DNA of 64,000 nt from positions 62,001-126,000 of the forward strand of contig CAWAUO010000001.1 in NCBI GenBank assembly GCA_963785245.1. The letters run 5' to 3'. The DNA comes from JAHEEL01 sp963785245. Its GTDB lineage: Bacteria; Actinomycetota; Acidimicrobiia; Spongiisociales; UBA5794. Position numbers and translations under genes: made by a program. Positions 17,755 through 25,937 of this stretch are shown piece after piece (within the stretch, counting starts at the first letter, position 1; every line of letters begins with the position of its first letter). Below the pieces are notes generated by a model. It did no database searches. It was given only the letters and a program-made list of their open reading frames with translations, and was not told the DNA's origin.

Positions 17755-18990
17755 CTACTGCCCCGTGTGGGTCGGTTGCGGCCAGCGGACGATCAGTTCC
17801 GTCAGGGCCGCGGCGATGCTGGTGACGCGGTCGATGTCGACCTGGTCGGGGGTGTCGTGCGCCGAGTGAAACAACACGGCAAGCATCTCCTGCACGCGCT
17901 CGGTTGTGAGCGCGATCGCCGCCCTGCCCTGCATCGCGAAGATCGCATGATCGCTCTGGTACCACTGAGGGCCCTCGCTGATGTCCGCGTGGGGAGCGAA
18001 GGTCTCGTGCACGTACGAGGCGACCTCGTTGTCAACGTTGTAGAACGAATACGCGGTGCCGCCTTCGCGGTATCCGGCGCCATCGATGTTGACCATCAAC
18101 TCGATGGCGTCGAGTTGGCCCGCGTTCGACTCGAGCCACGCGACTTCTCCCGGTGCCGCGAAGTGGTCTTCGCCGTTGACAACGAGCAGTTCCACGCCGA
18201 CGGGAAGGTCGGGATGCCGCTCCGGCGAGAGCAGGTCGGCGAGGAGCAGCATCGCCACGACCCCGGCAGCATTGTCAACGGCACCCGGCGTGCCGGGCTT
18301 GGTGTCGATGTGCGCAGCGATGGTCACGCGACGGTCCTGAGGTCCCCGCAGCCCCACCACATTCCGGGCCGTAGATGGCAAACGTTCCGATCGAATGTCG
18401 ACATTCGCAATCAGACCCTCACTGTTGAGGAGGACGGCAGCGTCGGCGGGGCGCACATTGGCCGTCGGGACCATGAAGTCGCCGTCCTCGATGAGGGGGA
18501 ACGGGTCCAGGGCTCCGCAGAGTTCCGGATACCGGCCGGTGATGGCGATGACGGCCGCGGGCCCGGATTGTTCGAGTGAGTCGATGATCGCCGCGTGCTC
18601 GTCCGATCCGTAGAAGGGGTAGGCCTTCGGCGTGAGGGGTTTCGCTGCCAGACTGCCGGCCAGCACGGCGATCGAATCCGCGAGATCGGTCCCGATCAGG
18701 TCTTCGGCGGTTCGGAAGACACGAAGCCGACCGCGGCCCACGGTTCCGAGCCCGTAGGGGCTTGGCGTCAGAGCGACCCTGGAATCGCCAACCGTGATCA
18801 CCCCACCGCTGGTCTCCCAATCGAGACACTCGAATTCGTGGGTGTGGACGTCCCACGAAGCCCGCTCGAGTGCGGCAGCCACGTATTCGGTCGCCTCGTG
18901 GTTTCCCTTGCTCCCTGGTCGGCGATCGGGGAGAATTGCACAAAGAGCGTCAAGATGGGTGGGTGCTGCCGGGCCTTCGATCTCTTGCAT
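17755..18990 (-). CDS. M28-family zinc aminopeptidase-like protein
   Basis: This 411-residue protein resembles M28 (aminopeptidase Y / Q-type) metallopeptidases. Ligand motifs appear in order: AAHIDTKPGTPGAVDNAAG with the HxD and bridging Asp, NGEDH in the general-base position, NIDGAGY and SDHAIFAMQG with the last His. A PA-domain-like insertion precedes the catalytic part (about residues 90-230). No signal peptide is evident, so it is probably cytoplasmic. GGGAGG lies just before the chosen ATG. It is downstream of the SLH protein on the same strand, 142 nt apart. Confidence 0.82.
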   Translation of the reverse strand: MQEIEGPAAPTHLDALCAILPDRRPGSKGNHEATEYVAAALERASWDVHTHEFECLDWETSGGVITVGDSRVALTPSPYGLGTVGRGRLRVFRTAEDLIGTDLADSIAVLAGSLAAKPLTPKAYPFYGSDEHAAIIDSLEQSGPAAVIAITGRYPELCGALDPFPLIEDGDFMVPTANVRPADAAVLLNSEGLIANVDIRSERLPSTARNVVGLRGPQDRRVTIAAHIDTKPGTPGAVDNAAGVVAMLLLADLLSPERHPDLPVGVELLVVNGEDHFAAPGEVAWLESNAGQLDAIELMVNIDGAGYREGGTAYSFYNVDNEVASYVHETFAPHADISEGPQWYQSDHAIFAMQGRAAIALTTERVQEMLAVLFHSAHDTPDQVDIDRVTSIAAALTELIVRWPQPTHTGQ

Positions 18991-19132
18991 ATGGCCTCCC
19001 TGACCGCGCGGTCGCTCCTCCCAGACCATGGAACACGGCTGGGCCTCAGTGGGTGCCGGCGCGTTGAAGACCGTCGCCAGCGTCCATTCCCACTCGAAGT
19101 CGTCCCTTCTCTCGTCGTGCCGACGACCGCGG

Positions 19133-20803
19133 TCAGCCCGTGCCTTCAACGATTCGCGAGACTGTTCCCGTTGCCGACACGACGTACACCTCGCCGTACT
19201 CGTCACGGCCGAACGACGACACCTGGTCGAGCCGTCCGGTGCCCTCGGTCCAGTCGTGAACGACGCCGTTGGGAGCGATCGAACGGAGGAAGCCGGTGCA
19301 CCAGTCCGAGAAGAAGTAGTGGCCGTCGAGGGACGGCACGTCCGTACCGCGGTAGACATAGCCCCCGGTGACCGAGCACCCTTCATCGTGCCCGTACTCC
19401 AGAACCGGGAACGTCAACTGACCCGGACTGCAGGGACCGGCGAGGCACTCGGAACCCTCGTAGATCGGCCATCCGAAGTTGAGCCGCCGCTCCTCGGTTG
19501 AGACCGAATCGATCTCCTCGACGTCGCCCTGCCCGACGTCCGCGATCCACAATTCGTCACCGTCGAACGAGAATCGCCAGGGGTTGCGGAGTCCGATCGC
19601 CCATATCTCTGGTTCGGCGAATCCCAGGTTCGCGACGATCGAGTACGGGTCAAGGCCGGGACCGACCTGGATCCGGAGCATCGCTCCGAGCAGGGTGTCG
19701 TCGTTCTGTCCGTTGCCGTAGCGATCGTTCGAGCCTCCGCCATCTCCAAGGCCGATCCACAGGTGGCCCTGCGGTCCGAAGGCGATCATCCCGCCGTTGT
19801 GGTTCACCGAAGGCTGTGGGACCTTCAGGATCACCCGCTCTGACGCGGGGTCCGCAACGGGGAGATCACCCTCGAAGGTGAATTCGGACACCACGGTTGC
19901 CCCGTCGTTCTGGATGTAGTTGACGTAGAGGATTCCGGCGTGGTCGGGATGGAACGCCAGGCCAAGGAGACCTCGCTCGCCTCCATACGCCACGCGATCC
20001 CGAATATCCAGCACGACCCGGGAGTCACCGCTGTCGGCGATGACCCAGATCCGTCCGGGCTGGTCGACGACGTAGTCGTGGCCGCGAGACGACGTGAAGA
20101 AGACCGGACGCTCGAAGCCGTCGGCGACGACCTCCAACTCAAGGGTCGCGGGAGGCGGGGGCAAGATGGGATCGAGGCCGAGTGCCCGAGTGAGGAACGA
20201 CGCCATCTGATCTCTCCGGACGATGCCGGCCGGGCAGTAGTTGGTGTTGGCAGGAGGATTGCAGCCAAGCGTGACGCCGGCTTCGGCGATGGCGTTGATG
20301 TCGGCCTCGAAGACCGAACCGTCGTCGTCGGCGAAGGAGTCGGTTGATGCGGTCGGGTAGTCGAACGCCCGGTTGAGGAACGCGGCCATCTGTCCCCGGC
20401 TTACACGACTCGACGGGCAGTAGCGATCGTTCGCCGGCGGGTTGCACCCTCGGGTGATCCCGGCGGCCGCCAATCGGTTGATGTCGTCCTCGAATGTCGT
20501 GCCGTCATCGTCTGAGAAGTAGTCGGTGGTCGCGGCTGGCAACGCCAACGCACGATTCAGGAACGCGGCCATCTGGCCCCGGCTGACATCCCCGGTCGGA
20601 CAGTAGAGGGTGTTCCACGGCGGATTGCAGCCCTTGGTGATCCCCTCAGCCGCGATCGCCTCGATGTCTGGTTCGTGGATGTTCAGGTTGTCGTCCGTGA
20701 ACGTCCCGTCCGGCGGCAGGTCGGCAAGCGCCGCGCCAATCGACAACAGAACGAACACCACAGCGAACACCAGTCCGGCTGGGCGAAGCAGGAATCGGTG
20801 CAC
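19133..20803 (-). CDS. Exported SLH-repeat protein with a glucose/sorbosone dehydrogenase-like propeller
   Basis: The start is GTG 20803, because AAGGAGG (complement of 20809-20815) precedes it by 5 nt and the resulting protein opens with a signal peptide (residues 1-27, ending AALA). Three S-layer-homology repeats follow (about 33-87, 92-147, 152-207), each with GCNPP...YCP, whose paired Cys suggest disulfides. Residues from about 218 form a six-bladed PQQ-type sugar dehydrogenase fold (ERPVFFTSS, ERGLLGLAFHPD, NHNGGMIAFGPQGHLWIGLGDGG, GLRNPWRFSFD). It is probably anchored on the cell surface. Whether it binds PQQ or is catalytic is unknown. Confidence 0.85.
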   Translation of the reverse strand: MHRFLLRPAGLVFAVVFVLLSIGAALADLPPDGTFTDDNLNIHEPDIEAIAAEGITKGCNPPWNTLYCPTGDVSRGQMAAFLNRALALPAATTDYFSDDDGTTFEDDINRLAAAGITRGCNPPANDRYCPSSRVSRGQMAAFLNRAFDYPTASTDSFADDDGSVFEADINAIAEAGVTLGCNPPANTNYCPAGIVRRDQMASFLTRALGLDPILPPPPATLELEVVADGFERPVFFTSSRGHDYVVDQPGRIWVIADSGDSRVVLDIRDRVAYGGERGLLGLAFHPDHAGILYVNYIQNDGATVVSEFTFEGDLPVADPASERVILKVPQPSVNHNGGMIAFGPQGHLWIGLGDGGGSNDRYGNGQNDDTLLGAMLRIQVGPGLDPYSIVANLGFAEPEIWAIGLRNPWRFSFDGDELWIADVGQGDVEEIDSVSTEERRLNFGWPIYEGSECLAGPCSPGQLTFPVLEYGHDEGCSVTGGYVYRGTDVPSLDGHYFFSDWCTGFLRSIAPNGVVHDWTEGTGRLDQVSSFGRDEYGEVYVVSATGTVSRIVEGTG

Positions 20804-20946
20804 AACGACCTCCTTGACGTGAAGTACCCCGACCCTAAATCGGCGCATGGCGATATCGGGATGCAGTCTTTGGCGCCCCGAGAGCTGCCGGGTACCGATG
20901 GTTCCGGCGCCGGTGCGTCCCGGTGCGTCGCCGTGGACCCGATCGG

Positions 20947-20952
20947 TAGGCT
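20947..20952 (+). promoter_or_regulatory. Leaderless -10 box of the ATP-grasp-like gene
   Basis: TAGGCT ends 6 nt before ATG 20959, and no Shine-Dalgarno site is present, so transcription would begin at or next to the start codon. On the other strand, TAGGGT (complement of 20832-20837) could serve the SLH gene with a leader of about 20 nt that holds its Shine-Dalgarno site. Confidence 0.45.
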
Positions 20953-20958
20953 CTTGGC

Positions 20959-22332
20959 ATGGACATCGAGTCGATCCGGGGAGAGATTTCCGAGTTCCAC
21001 AAGGGGAAGAAGTGGATCATCGTGCCGGATGCGGCCGCAGGGGCGACTCCGCTGGTCGACCAGATGCGCGAGTGGGAACCAGCCGGCATCATGATCGTGG
21101 CAGCGGTGGAAGGCGTCGGCGACCTGCCGAAGGCCGACCGCATCCGGTATACCAGGGCCACCGGGGACACGGTGATGCTCGGGATACGCGCCAACAACGC
21201 CGCGATCGAGAACCCGGATCTCGATCTGCTCGCGGCGGTCGACGACTTCGATCCGGAGCACCAGGCGCTGGTAGTTGGCCCCGGATTCAGCCGCGAAGCA
21301 ACCCTCGTTGGGCGGCCCGTGTACGGCGCTCGCCCCCAGAAGTGGTGGGCGCTGGAGGACAAGACGATCGTCGATCAACTCTGGGACGACGCCGGCGTCC
21401 GCAGGGCGCCGTCGGCCATTGTACCGGTTGCGGAGGCACCGGACGCCGCCACCGAACTCGCATCGGACCTCGGGACCGTCTGGGTGGCCGACAACAGCGA
21501 GGGGTGGCACGGGGGCGGGGAGTATGCGCGGTGGGTTCGCTCCGCCGACGATGTCGCTCCTGCTCTCGCGTGGTTCACCGAGCATGCGATCGAGGTGCGG
21601 GTCATGCCGTTCCTCGACGGCATCCCATGTTCCATTCACGGCTTCGTAACCCGGGAGGGCGTCGCCGTGTTGCGTCCAATCGAGATGGTCATTCTTCGCG
21701 ACGCTGTTCGGCCCGAGTTCGTCTATGCGCAGGCCGCCAACTACTGGGACCCGCCCGTTGCCGTGCAGGAGGCGATGCGTGCTGCGGCCCGCGGCGTCGG
21801 GGGATTGCTGAGCGACCGCTACGGGTACCTGGGAGGGTTTGGAATCGACGGCGTGTGCACCGCCGACGGTTTCCTGCCGACCGAGTTGAATCCGCGTCTC
21901 AGTATCGGTCACGGACTGCACTCGCGTGCCGCTGACCTGCCGCTCGAAGCCATGGAGCGGATGCAGACCGAAGGGGACCTCGAGATCGAGGCTGCCATGC
22001 TCGAGGAGACGCTGGTGGGCGCCGCAGCCGTTTCACGTCGCGGCGGATTGCTCCTGCCGCTCACGGGCGACCACGCGCCGGACAAGGTCGGCGTACGGTT
22101 CGGCGACGGGCGGGCCATTGCCGTCGACCCGGAGGATGAGTGCGATGCAACGGTGGAGATTGGCACCGCCGTGATGGGGTCGATCATCATTGTGCGCCTC
22201 GACCCTGATCGAACCCCGGTCGGGCCCTCGATCGCTCCTCGCGCGGTGGCCGTGTTCGCCCTTGCCCGCGACCTTTGGAATCTCGACATCCCCGAGATGG
22301 CGGCAGCCCCGGACGTGTGCGCTGGGGAGTAG
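20959..22332 (+). CDS. ATP-grasp-like protein of unknown function
   Basis: This is a 457-residue protein with no close family that I recognise. The middle looks like an ATP-grasp fold: WALEDKTIVDQLWDDAGVR as a substrate/lid helix near residue 135, VRVMPFLDGIPCSIHGFV, and LGGFGIDGVCTADGFLPTELNPR, where the ExNPR end is the usual Mg-ATP motif. The N-terminal 120 residues form a separate alpha/beta region. There is no signal peptide or membrane segment. It may activate a carboxylate for ligation, but the substrate is unknown. It stands alone behind a leaderless-type promoter. Confidence 0.6.
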   Translation: MDIESIRGEISEFHKGKKWIIVPDAAAGATPLVDQMREWEPAGIMIVAAVEGVGDLPKADRIRYTRATGDTVMLGIRANNAAIENPDLDLLAAVDDFDPEHQALVVGPGFSREATLVGRPVYGARPQKWWALEDKTIVDQLWDDAGVRRAPSAIVPVAEAPDAATELASDLGTVWVADNSEGWHGGGEYARWVRSADDVAPALAWFTEHAIEVRVMPFLDGIPCSIHGFVTREGVAVLRPIEMVILRDAVRPEFVYAQAANYWDPPVAVQEAMRAAARGVGGLLSDRYGYLGGFGIDGVCTADGFLPTELNPRLSIGHGLHSRAADLPLEAMERMQTEGDLEIEAAMLEETLVGAAAVSRRGGLLLPLTGDHAPDKVGVRFGDGRAIAVDPEDECDATVEIGTAVMGSIIIVRLDPDRTPVGPSIAPRAVAVFALARDLWNLDIPEMAAAPDVCAGE

Positions 22333-22374
22333 GGCGTCAACGAGGCCTCATCGTCGGGTGCTGGCTCCCAAAGC

Positions 22375-22471
22375 CCTCTCCGCTGCTCTCCGGCCTGGCG
22401 GCCGTTGCTCGCGCCGCTCCCACTCCGGGGGAGAGGCAAGACCCGTGGCTCCTCAGCTCCTCAGCTCCTCC
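22375..22471. repeat. Compound palindrome plus three octamer units between convergent genes
   Basis: The outer inverted repeat is CCTCTCC (22375-22381) with GGAGAGG (22430-22436), enclosing an inner hairpin CGGCC-TGGC-GGCCG (22391-22404). It is followed by three tandem octamers (GCTCCTCA twice, GCTCCTCC once, 22448-22471) that run up to the end of the lipoprotein gene. The layout resembles 4544-4675, also between convergent genes and also combining palindromes with short tandem units. Confidence 0.55.
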
Positions 22472-22472
22472 G

Positions 22473-23342
22473 TCACGGAAGATCGAGCGGGACCTCGATC
22501 GCGAAGATTGGCTCGCCTTCTTCTCCAACGGTCCCGACGCGGAGGTCGACGGCGCCGGAGGGGCCGTCGCTGAGGGCGACGCTGAAGGCGTGCCACACGT
22601 GGGCCGACGACCGTGTCGAGATCGAACGATCGACGCCGATGCCAGCGGCATCGGCAAGTTGGATCCGGACTGCGTCGACGCCGGGGGCCGAATAGCCGAC
22701 GACCTGCAGGGGGTAGAGGCCGACTCCGGCCTGCGGGCTCAGCAGCACGATGCCGCCACCCGACATCGGCGTCGCGATCTGCAGGTCTTCGCCGGTTGCC
22801 CTGAGATCGATGATCAGGCGGGCGGGCGAGGTCGTGGTGAATGCGCGGGCGGCGGCCCGTTCGTTGAGGTGCAGATCGACGATCAGGCCATCTTCGGCGT
22901 CCTCGACCACGAACCACCTGTCCACGAGGGTGCCGTTCAGGGTGGTGTCGGCAACAGCTGAGTTGGTGACCGACTCCGAGAGGTTCACCCGAACGATGCC
23001 CGGGTCGGAGAGCATCGAGACGCCGACCGGTCCGATCCGGGTAGCCGGTGCACCGGCGTCCGACACGAACTCGATCTCGATCCGCTCACAGCCCTCAAGG
23101 GGGTACCAGCGAACGCCGGCGATCACCTTGGCGTCCTGTCCCTGGCTGTCGAGTGCTGCGACGGTCCCTTCCGCGACGAACGGCATGTCGCCCGCAAGGC
23201 ACGCCGGGGTATCGCCTGCGATCGTGGTCGTGGTCGTGGTCGTTGTCGCCGTTTCGATGGTTGTGGTTGTCGTCCCCGAATCGGGCGTCGTGCACCCGGA
23301 GACCGCGAGCGTGAGAACGGCGATCACGAGGGGCATACGCAT
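22473..23342 (-). CDS. Predicted lipoprotein of unknown function
   Basis: This 289-residue protein has a lipoprotein signal peptide with lipobox VSGC at about residues 14-17, then a Thr-rich linker (about residues 22-43). Two beta-rich domains follow. The first (about 50-180) resembles AMIN-type domains (VDLHLNERAAARAF, SPARLIIDLRA). The second (about 185-285) resembles the immunoglobulin-like Gmad2 domain. These assignments are by eye and weak. It is likely exported and membrane-anchored. The promoter is divergent with the MFS gene and leaderless. Confidence 0.7.
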   Translation of the reverse strand: MRMPLVIAVLTLAVSGCTTPDSGTTTTTIETATTTTTTTTIAGDTPACLAGDMPFVAEGTVAALDSQGQDAKVIAGVRWYPLEGCERIEIEFVSDAGAPATRIGPVGVSMLSDPGIVRVNLSESVTNSAVADTTLNGTLVDRWFVVEDAEDGLIVDLHLNERAAARAFTTTSPARLIIDLRATGEDLQIATPMSGGGIVLLSPQAGVGLYPLQVVGYSAPGVDAVRIQLADAAGIGVDRSISTRSSAHVWHAFSVALSDGPSGAVDLRVGTVGEEGEPIFAIEVPLDLP

Positions 23343-23348
23343 GGGGTG

Positions 23349-23407
23349 AGGTTACCGAAGGTGCGCAGTGTCATTGGATTGACAATCGGTCGAGAAGTAC
23401 CGACAAT
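23349..23407. promoter_or_regulatory. Divergent leaderless promoters, lipoprotein / MFS gene
   Basis: On the plus strand there is TTGACA (23379-23384), a 17-nt spacer and GACAAT (23402-23407), which ends 7 nt before the MFS ATG. This is the best sigma-70-type match in the window. On the minus strand TAACCT (complement of 23349-23354) ends 6 nt before the lipoprotein ATG. Neither gene has a Shine-Dalgarno site. Confidence 0.65.
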
Positions 23408-23414
23408 ACGAGCT

Positions 23415-24788
23415 ATGTCGACCATTCGAGCGACGAACGGCGATGAACCGCCGGCGATCGAACCGAACATGCGCACGTTCTTCATCGTGTGGTCCGGTCA
23501 ACTCGTGTCGATCATCGGCACCAACCTCACGGCGTTCGGACTCTCGATCTACGTCTTCCAACAGACCGGGTCGGTGACGCAACTCGCCGCGGTGATGCTC
23601 GCGTCCCAACTCCCGCAGATCCTCATCACACCGTTCGCCGGCGCCTACGTGGATCGATGGGATCGGCGGAAGGCGATGATCCTTGCCGATGCGGGAGCTG
23701 GCATCGGGACGATCGCTCTCGTCGTTCTCTACCTGACGGGTTCGCTCGCCGTCTGGAACATCGCAATCGCCGTGGCGATCTCCGGGCTGTTCCAGGCGTT
23801 CCAATGGCCCGCGATATCGGCAGCGATGGCCGTCGTGGTTCCGAAGAGCCAGTTCGGGAGAGCGTCCGGACTCATCCAACTCGCAGAGGCTGTCGGACAG
23901 TTGGGCGGTCCGATCCTGGCGGGGTTCGCGCTTTCGTACTCCGGGGTCGGAGGGGTGTTCGCCATCGACGTCGTGACGTTCCTCGCCGCAATCGGAACGC
24001 TCCTGGTCGTGCGGTTTCCGAATCCTGTGGCAACCGAGGCGGGAGCAGAGGGTGCAGGAACCATCTGGTACGAGACCACGTATGGCTTCCGGTATCTCTG
24101 GGAGCGCCACAGCCTGCTCGCGCTCCTCACGTACTTCGCGACCATCAACCTTGCCTTCGGATTCGTGGGGCCGCTCTTCATCCCGCTCGGCTTGTCATTG
24201 ACCTCCGAGGCCGGACTCGGGACGGCCTACACGGCGGCGTCGGTCGGCATGCTGATCGGCTCCGTTGTTGCGAGTGTGTGGGGTGGGCCGAAGCATCGCG
24301 TACTCGGCCTGGTCATTGGCGGCGCGTTCCTCGGTCTATCGTTCGGTTCGGCCGGACTCCGAGCGTCGATCGTGTGGGTCACGGTGGTGATGTTCTTCGG
24401 CATGCTCGTGCTGCCGACGCTCAACGCCACGAGTCAGGTCCTGTGGCTGGCGAAGGTGGAGGCAGATCTCCAGGGTCGGATCGCAGCGGTTCGGCGCTTC
24501 ATCGCCCAGGGGATGATCCCGGTGGCATACATACTGGTTGGCCCGCTCTCGGACCAGGTGTTCGAGCCGCTCATGGCGGACAACGGTGCGCTCGCCGGAA
24601 CCGTCGGAACGATCATCGGTTCCGGGCCCGGTCGGGGGTACGCCCTGTTCTTCGTCGCGGTGGGCCTGTTCGTGCTCGTCGCGTCGGTCGCGGCGTGGGC
24701 CTATCCACCGCTGCGGAACCTCGAACGGGACGTGCCAGATGTCGTTCAGACAGCCGATCCACCCGTCACGGAGAATCCGGGGGTGTGA
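23415..24788 (+). CDS. Major facilitator superfamily transporter
   Basis: This 457-residue integral membrane protein has about 12 hydrophobic segments and resembles macrolide-efflux / MFS_3-type exporters. The loop after TM2 carries the family motif (GAYVDRWDRRKAMILADAG). The substrate cannot be told. ATG 23415 is chosen because the promoter lies immediately upstream and the N-terminus before TM1 is short; the frame is open upstream only as far as the divergent gene. cofG starts 12 nt after its stop but has its own -10 box. Confidence 0.88.
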   Translation: MSTIRATNGDEPPAIEPNMRTFFIVWSGQLVSIIGTNLTAFGLSIYVFQQTGSVTQLAAVMLASQLPQILITPFAGAYVDRWDRRKAMILADAGAGIGTIALVVLYLTGSLAVWNIAIAVAISGLFQAFQWPAISAAMAVVVPKSQFGRASGLIQLAEAVGQLGGPILAGFALSYSGVGGVFAIDVVTFLAAIGTLLVVRFPNPVATEAGAEGAGTIWYETTYGFRYLWERHSLLALLTYFATINLAFGFVGPLFIPLGLSLTSEAGLGTAYTAASVGMLIGSVVASVWGGPKHRVLGLVIGGAFLGLSFGSAGLRASIVWVTVVMFFGMLVLPTLNATSQVLWLAKVEADLQGRIAAVRRFIAQGMIPVAYILVGPLSDQVFEPLMADNGALAGTVGTIIGSGPGRGYALFFVAVGLFVLVASVAAWAYPPLRNLERDVPDVVQTADPPVTENPGV

Positions 24789-24794
24789 TAGGTT
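24789..24794 (+). promoter_or_regulatory. Leaderless -10 box of cofGH-tetR
   Basis: TAGGTT begins at the last base of the MFS stop codon and ends 6 nt before the cofG ATG. No Shine-Dalgarno site is present. Read-through from the MFS gene is also possible. Confidence 0.45.
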
Positions 24795-24800
24795 CGGCCG

Positions 24801-25937
24801 ATGCCGTTTCCGGCTCCCGATCCCGACCTTGCACATCGACTGCTCATGGGCGAGCAGTCGTCGACCGACCTGTTTGCCGAAGCCCGGCGACTGCGCGATG
24901 AGGGCAAGGGCCGGACCGTGTCGTACAGCCGCAAGGTATTCGTCCCGGTGACCACAATGTGCCGGGATCGGTGTACGTATTGCACCTTCGCGAAGCCACC
25001 TGGGGCGGGTGGTGCATACCTGACCCCGGACGAGGCGATGGCGGTCGTGAAGGCGGGGGAGCGGCACGACTGCACCGAGGCGCTGTTCACCCTCGGCGAC
25101 CGGCCCGAGGACCGATGGTCGGCCGCTCGCGAGTTTCTCGACCGTGAAGGTCACGCCTCCACCCTCGACTACGTCCAGGCCCTGACCGAACGCGTCGTCG
25201 CAGAATCGACGCTCTTCCCGCACGCGAACCCGGGTCTCATGGGTCGCTCGACGCAAGCGGCGCTGCGGCGGTCGAACCCTTCGATGGGTCTGATGCTCGA
25301 GAGCATCTCACCGCGTCTCATGGAACCGGGGATGCCCCACTACGACTGCCCGGACAAGGACCCGGCCCTGCGGATGGAGACCATTGCAGCCGCTGGAAGC
25401 CTCCGGATTCCGTTCACGACCGGTGTGCTGATCGGTATCGGTGAGACGCCGCGCGAGGTCGTCGACAGCCTCTTCGCCCTCGCCTCCGTTCAGGATCGCT
25501 CCGGCCACCTGCAGGAGATCATCATCCAGAACTTCCAGCCGAAGGCGGACACCAGGATGCGCGGGATCGCACCGCCAACTCATGAGTACTTCGCCCGGGT
25601 TGTCGCCGTGACACGGTGGATCTTCGGCGCCGACATGAACGTGCAAGTCCCGCCGAATCTGAGCGACGACTTCGGCGTCTATCTCGACGCCGGGATCAAC
25701 GACTGGGGCGGCGTTTCCCCGCTGACGATCGACTGGGTGAACCCCGAGGCACCATGGCCCCACCTCGATCGACTGCGTTCGGTGACGGAAGCGGCAGGCT
25801 TCGAATTGCGGCAGCGGATGCCCGTGTACCCCGAGTATCTGACCCCCGAGTGGATCGATGCGGGTCTGCTCCCCAACCTCGTCAGTGCGGTCGACGACCA
25901 GGGGTACGCTGTAGCGGAGGAGAAGACGACCACATGA
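24801..25937 (+). CDS. cofG: FO synthase subunit CofG
   Basis: This radical SAM enzyme, with CofH, makes 7,8-didemethyl-8-hydroxy-5-deazariboflavin (FO), the chromophore of coenzyme F420. The 378-residue protein has the 4Fe-4S motif CRDRCTYC (CX3CX2C) near residue 54, then LFTLGDRPE, NPGLM, TTGVLIGIGET, QNFQPKADT and the CofG signature NDWGGVSPLTIDWVNPE. Its stop overlaps the cofH start (ATGA). In mycobacteria CofG and CofH are fused as FbiC; here they are separate. Confidence 0.95.
   Translation: MPFPAPDPDLAHRLLMGEQSSTDLFAEARRLRDEGKGRTVSYSRKVFVPVTTMCRDRCTYCTFAKPPGAGGAYLTPDEAMAVVKAGERHDCTEALFTLGDRPEDRWSAAREFLDREGHASTLDYVQALTERVVAESTLFPHANPGLMGRSTQAALRRSNPSMGLMLESISPRLMEPGMPHYDCPDKDPALRMETIAAAGSLRIPFTTGVLIGIGETPREVVDSLFALASVQDRSGHLQEIIIQNFQPKADTRMRGIAPPTHEYFARVVAVTRWIFGADMNVQVPPNLSDDFGVYLDAGINDWGGVSPLTIDWVNPEAPWPHLDRLRSVTEAAGFELRQRMPVYPEYLTPEWIDAGLLPNLVSAVDDQGYAVAEEKTTT

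Noticed and set aside
23220..23310. Simple repeat of GTC/GTG as a variable-number tract
   Set aside because: It encodes the Thr-rich linker of the lipoprotein with mixed codons; there is no exact repeat unit.
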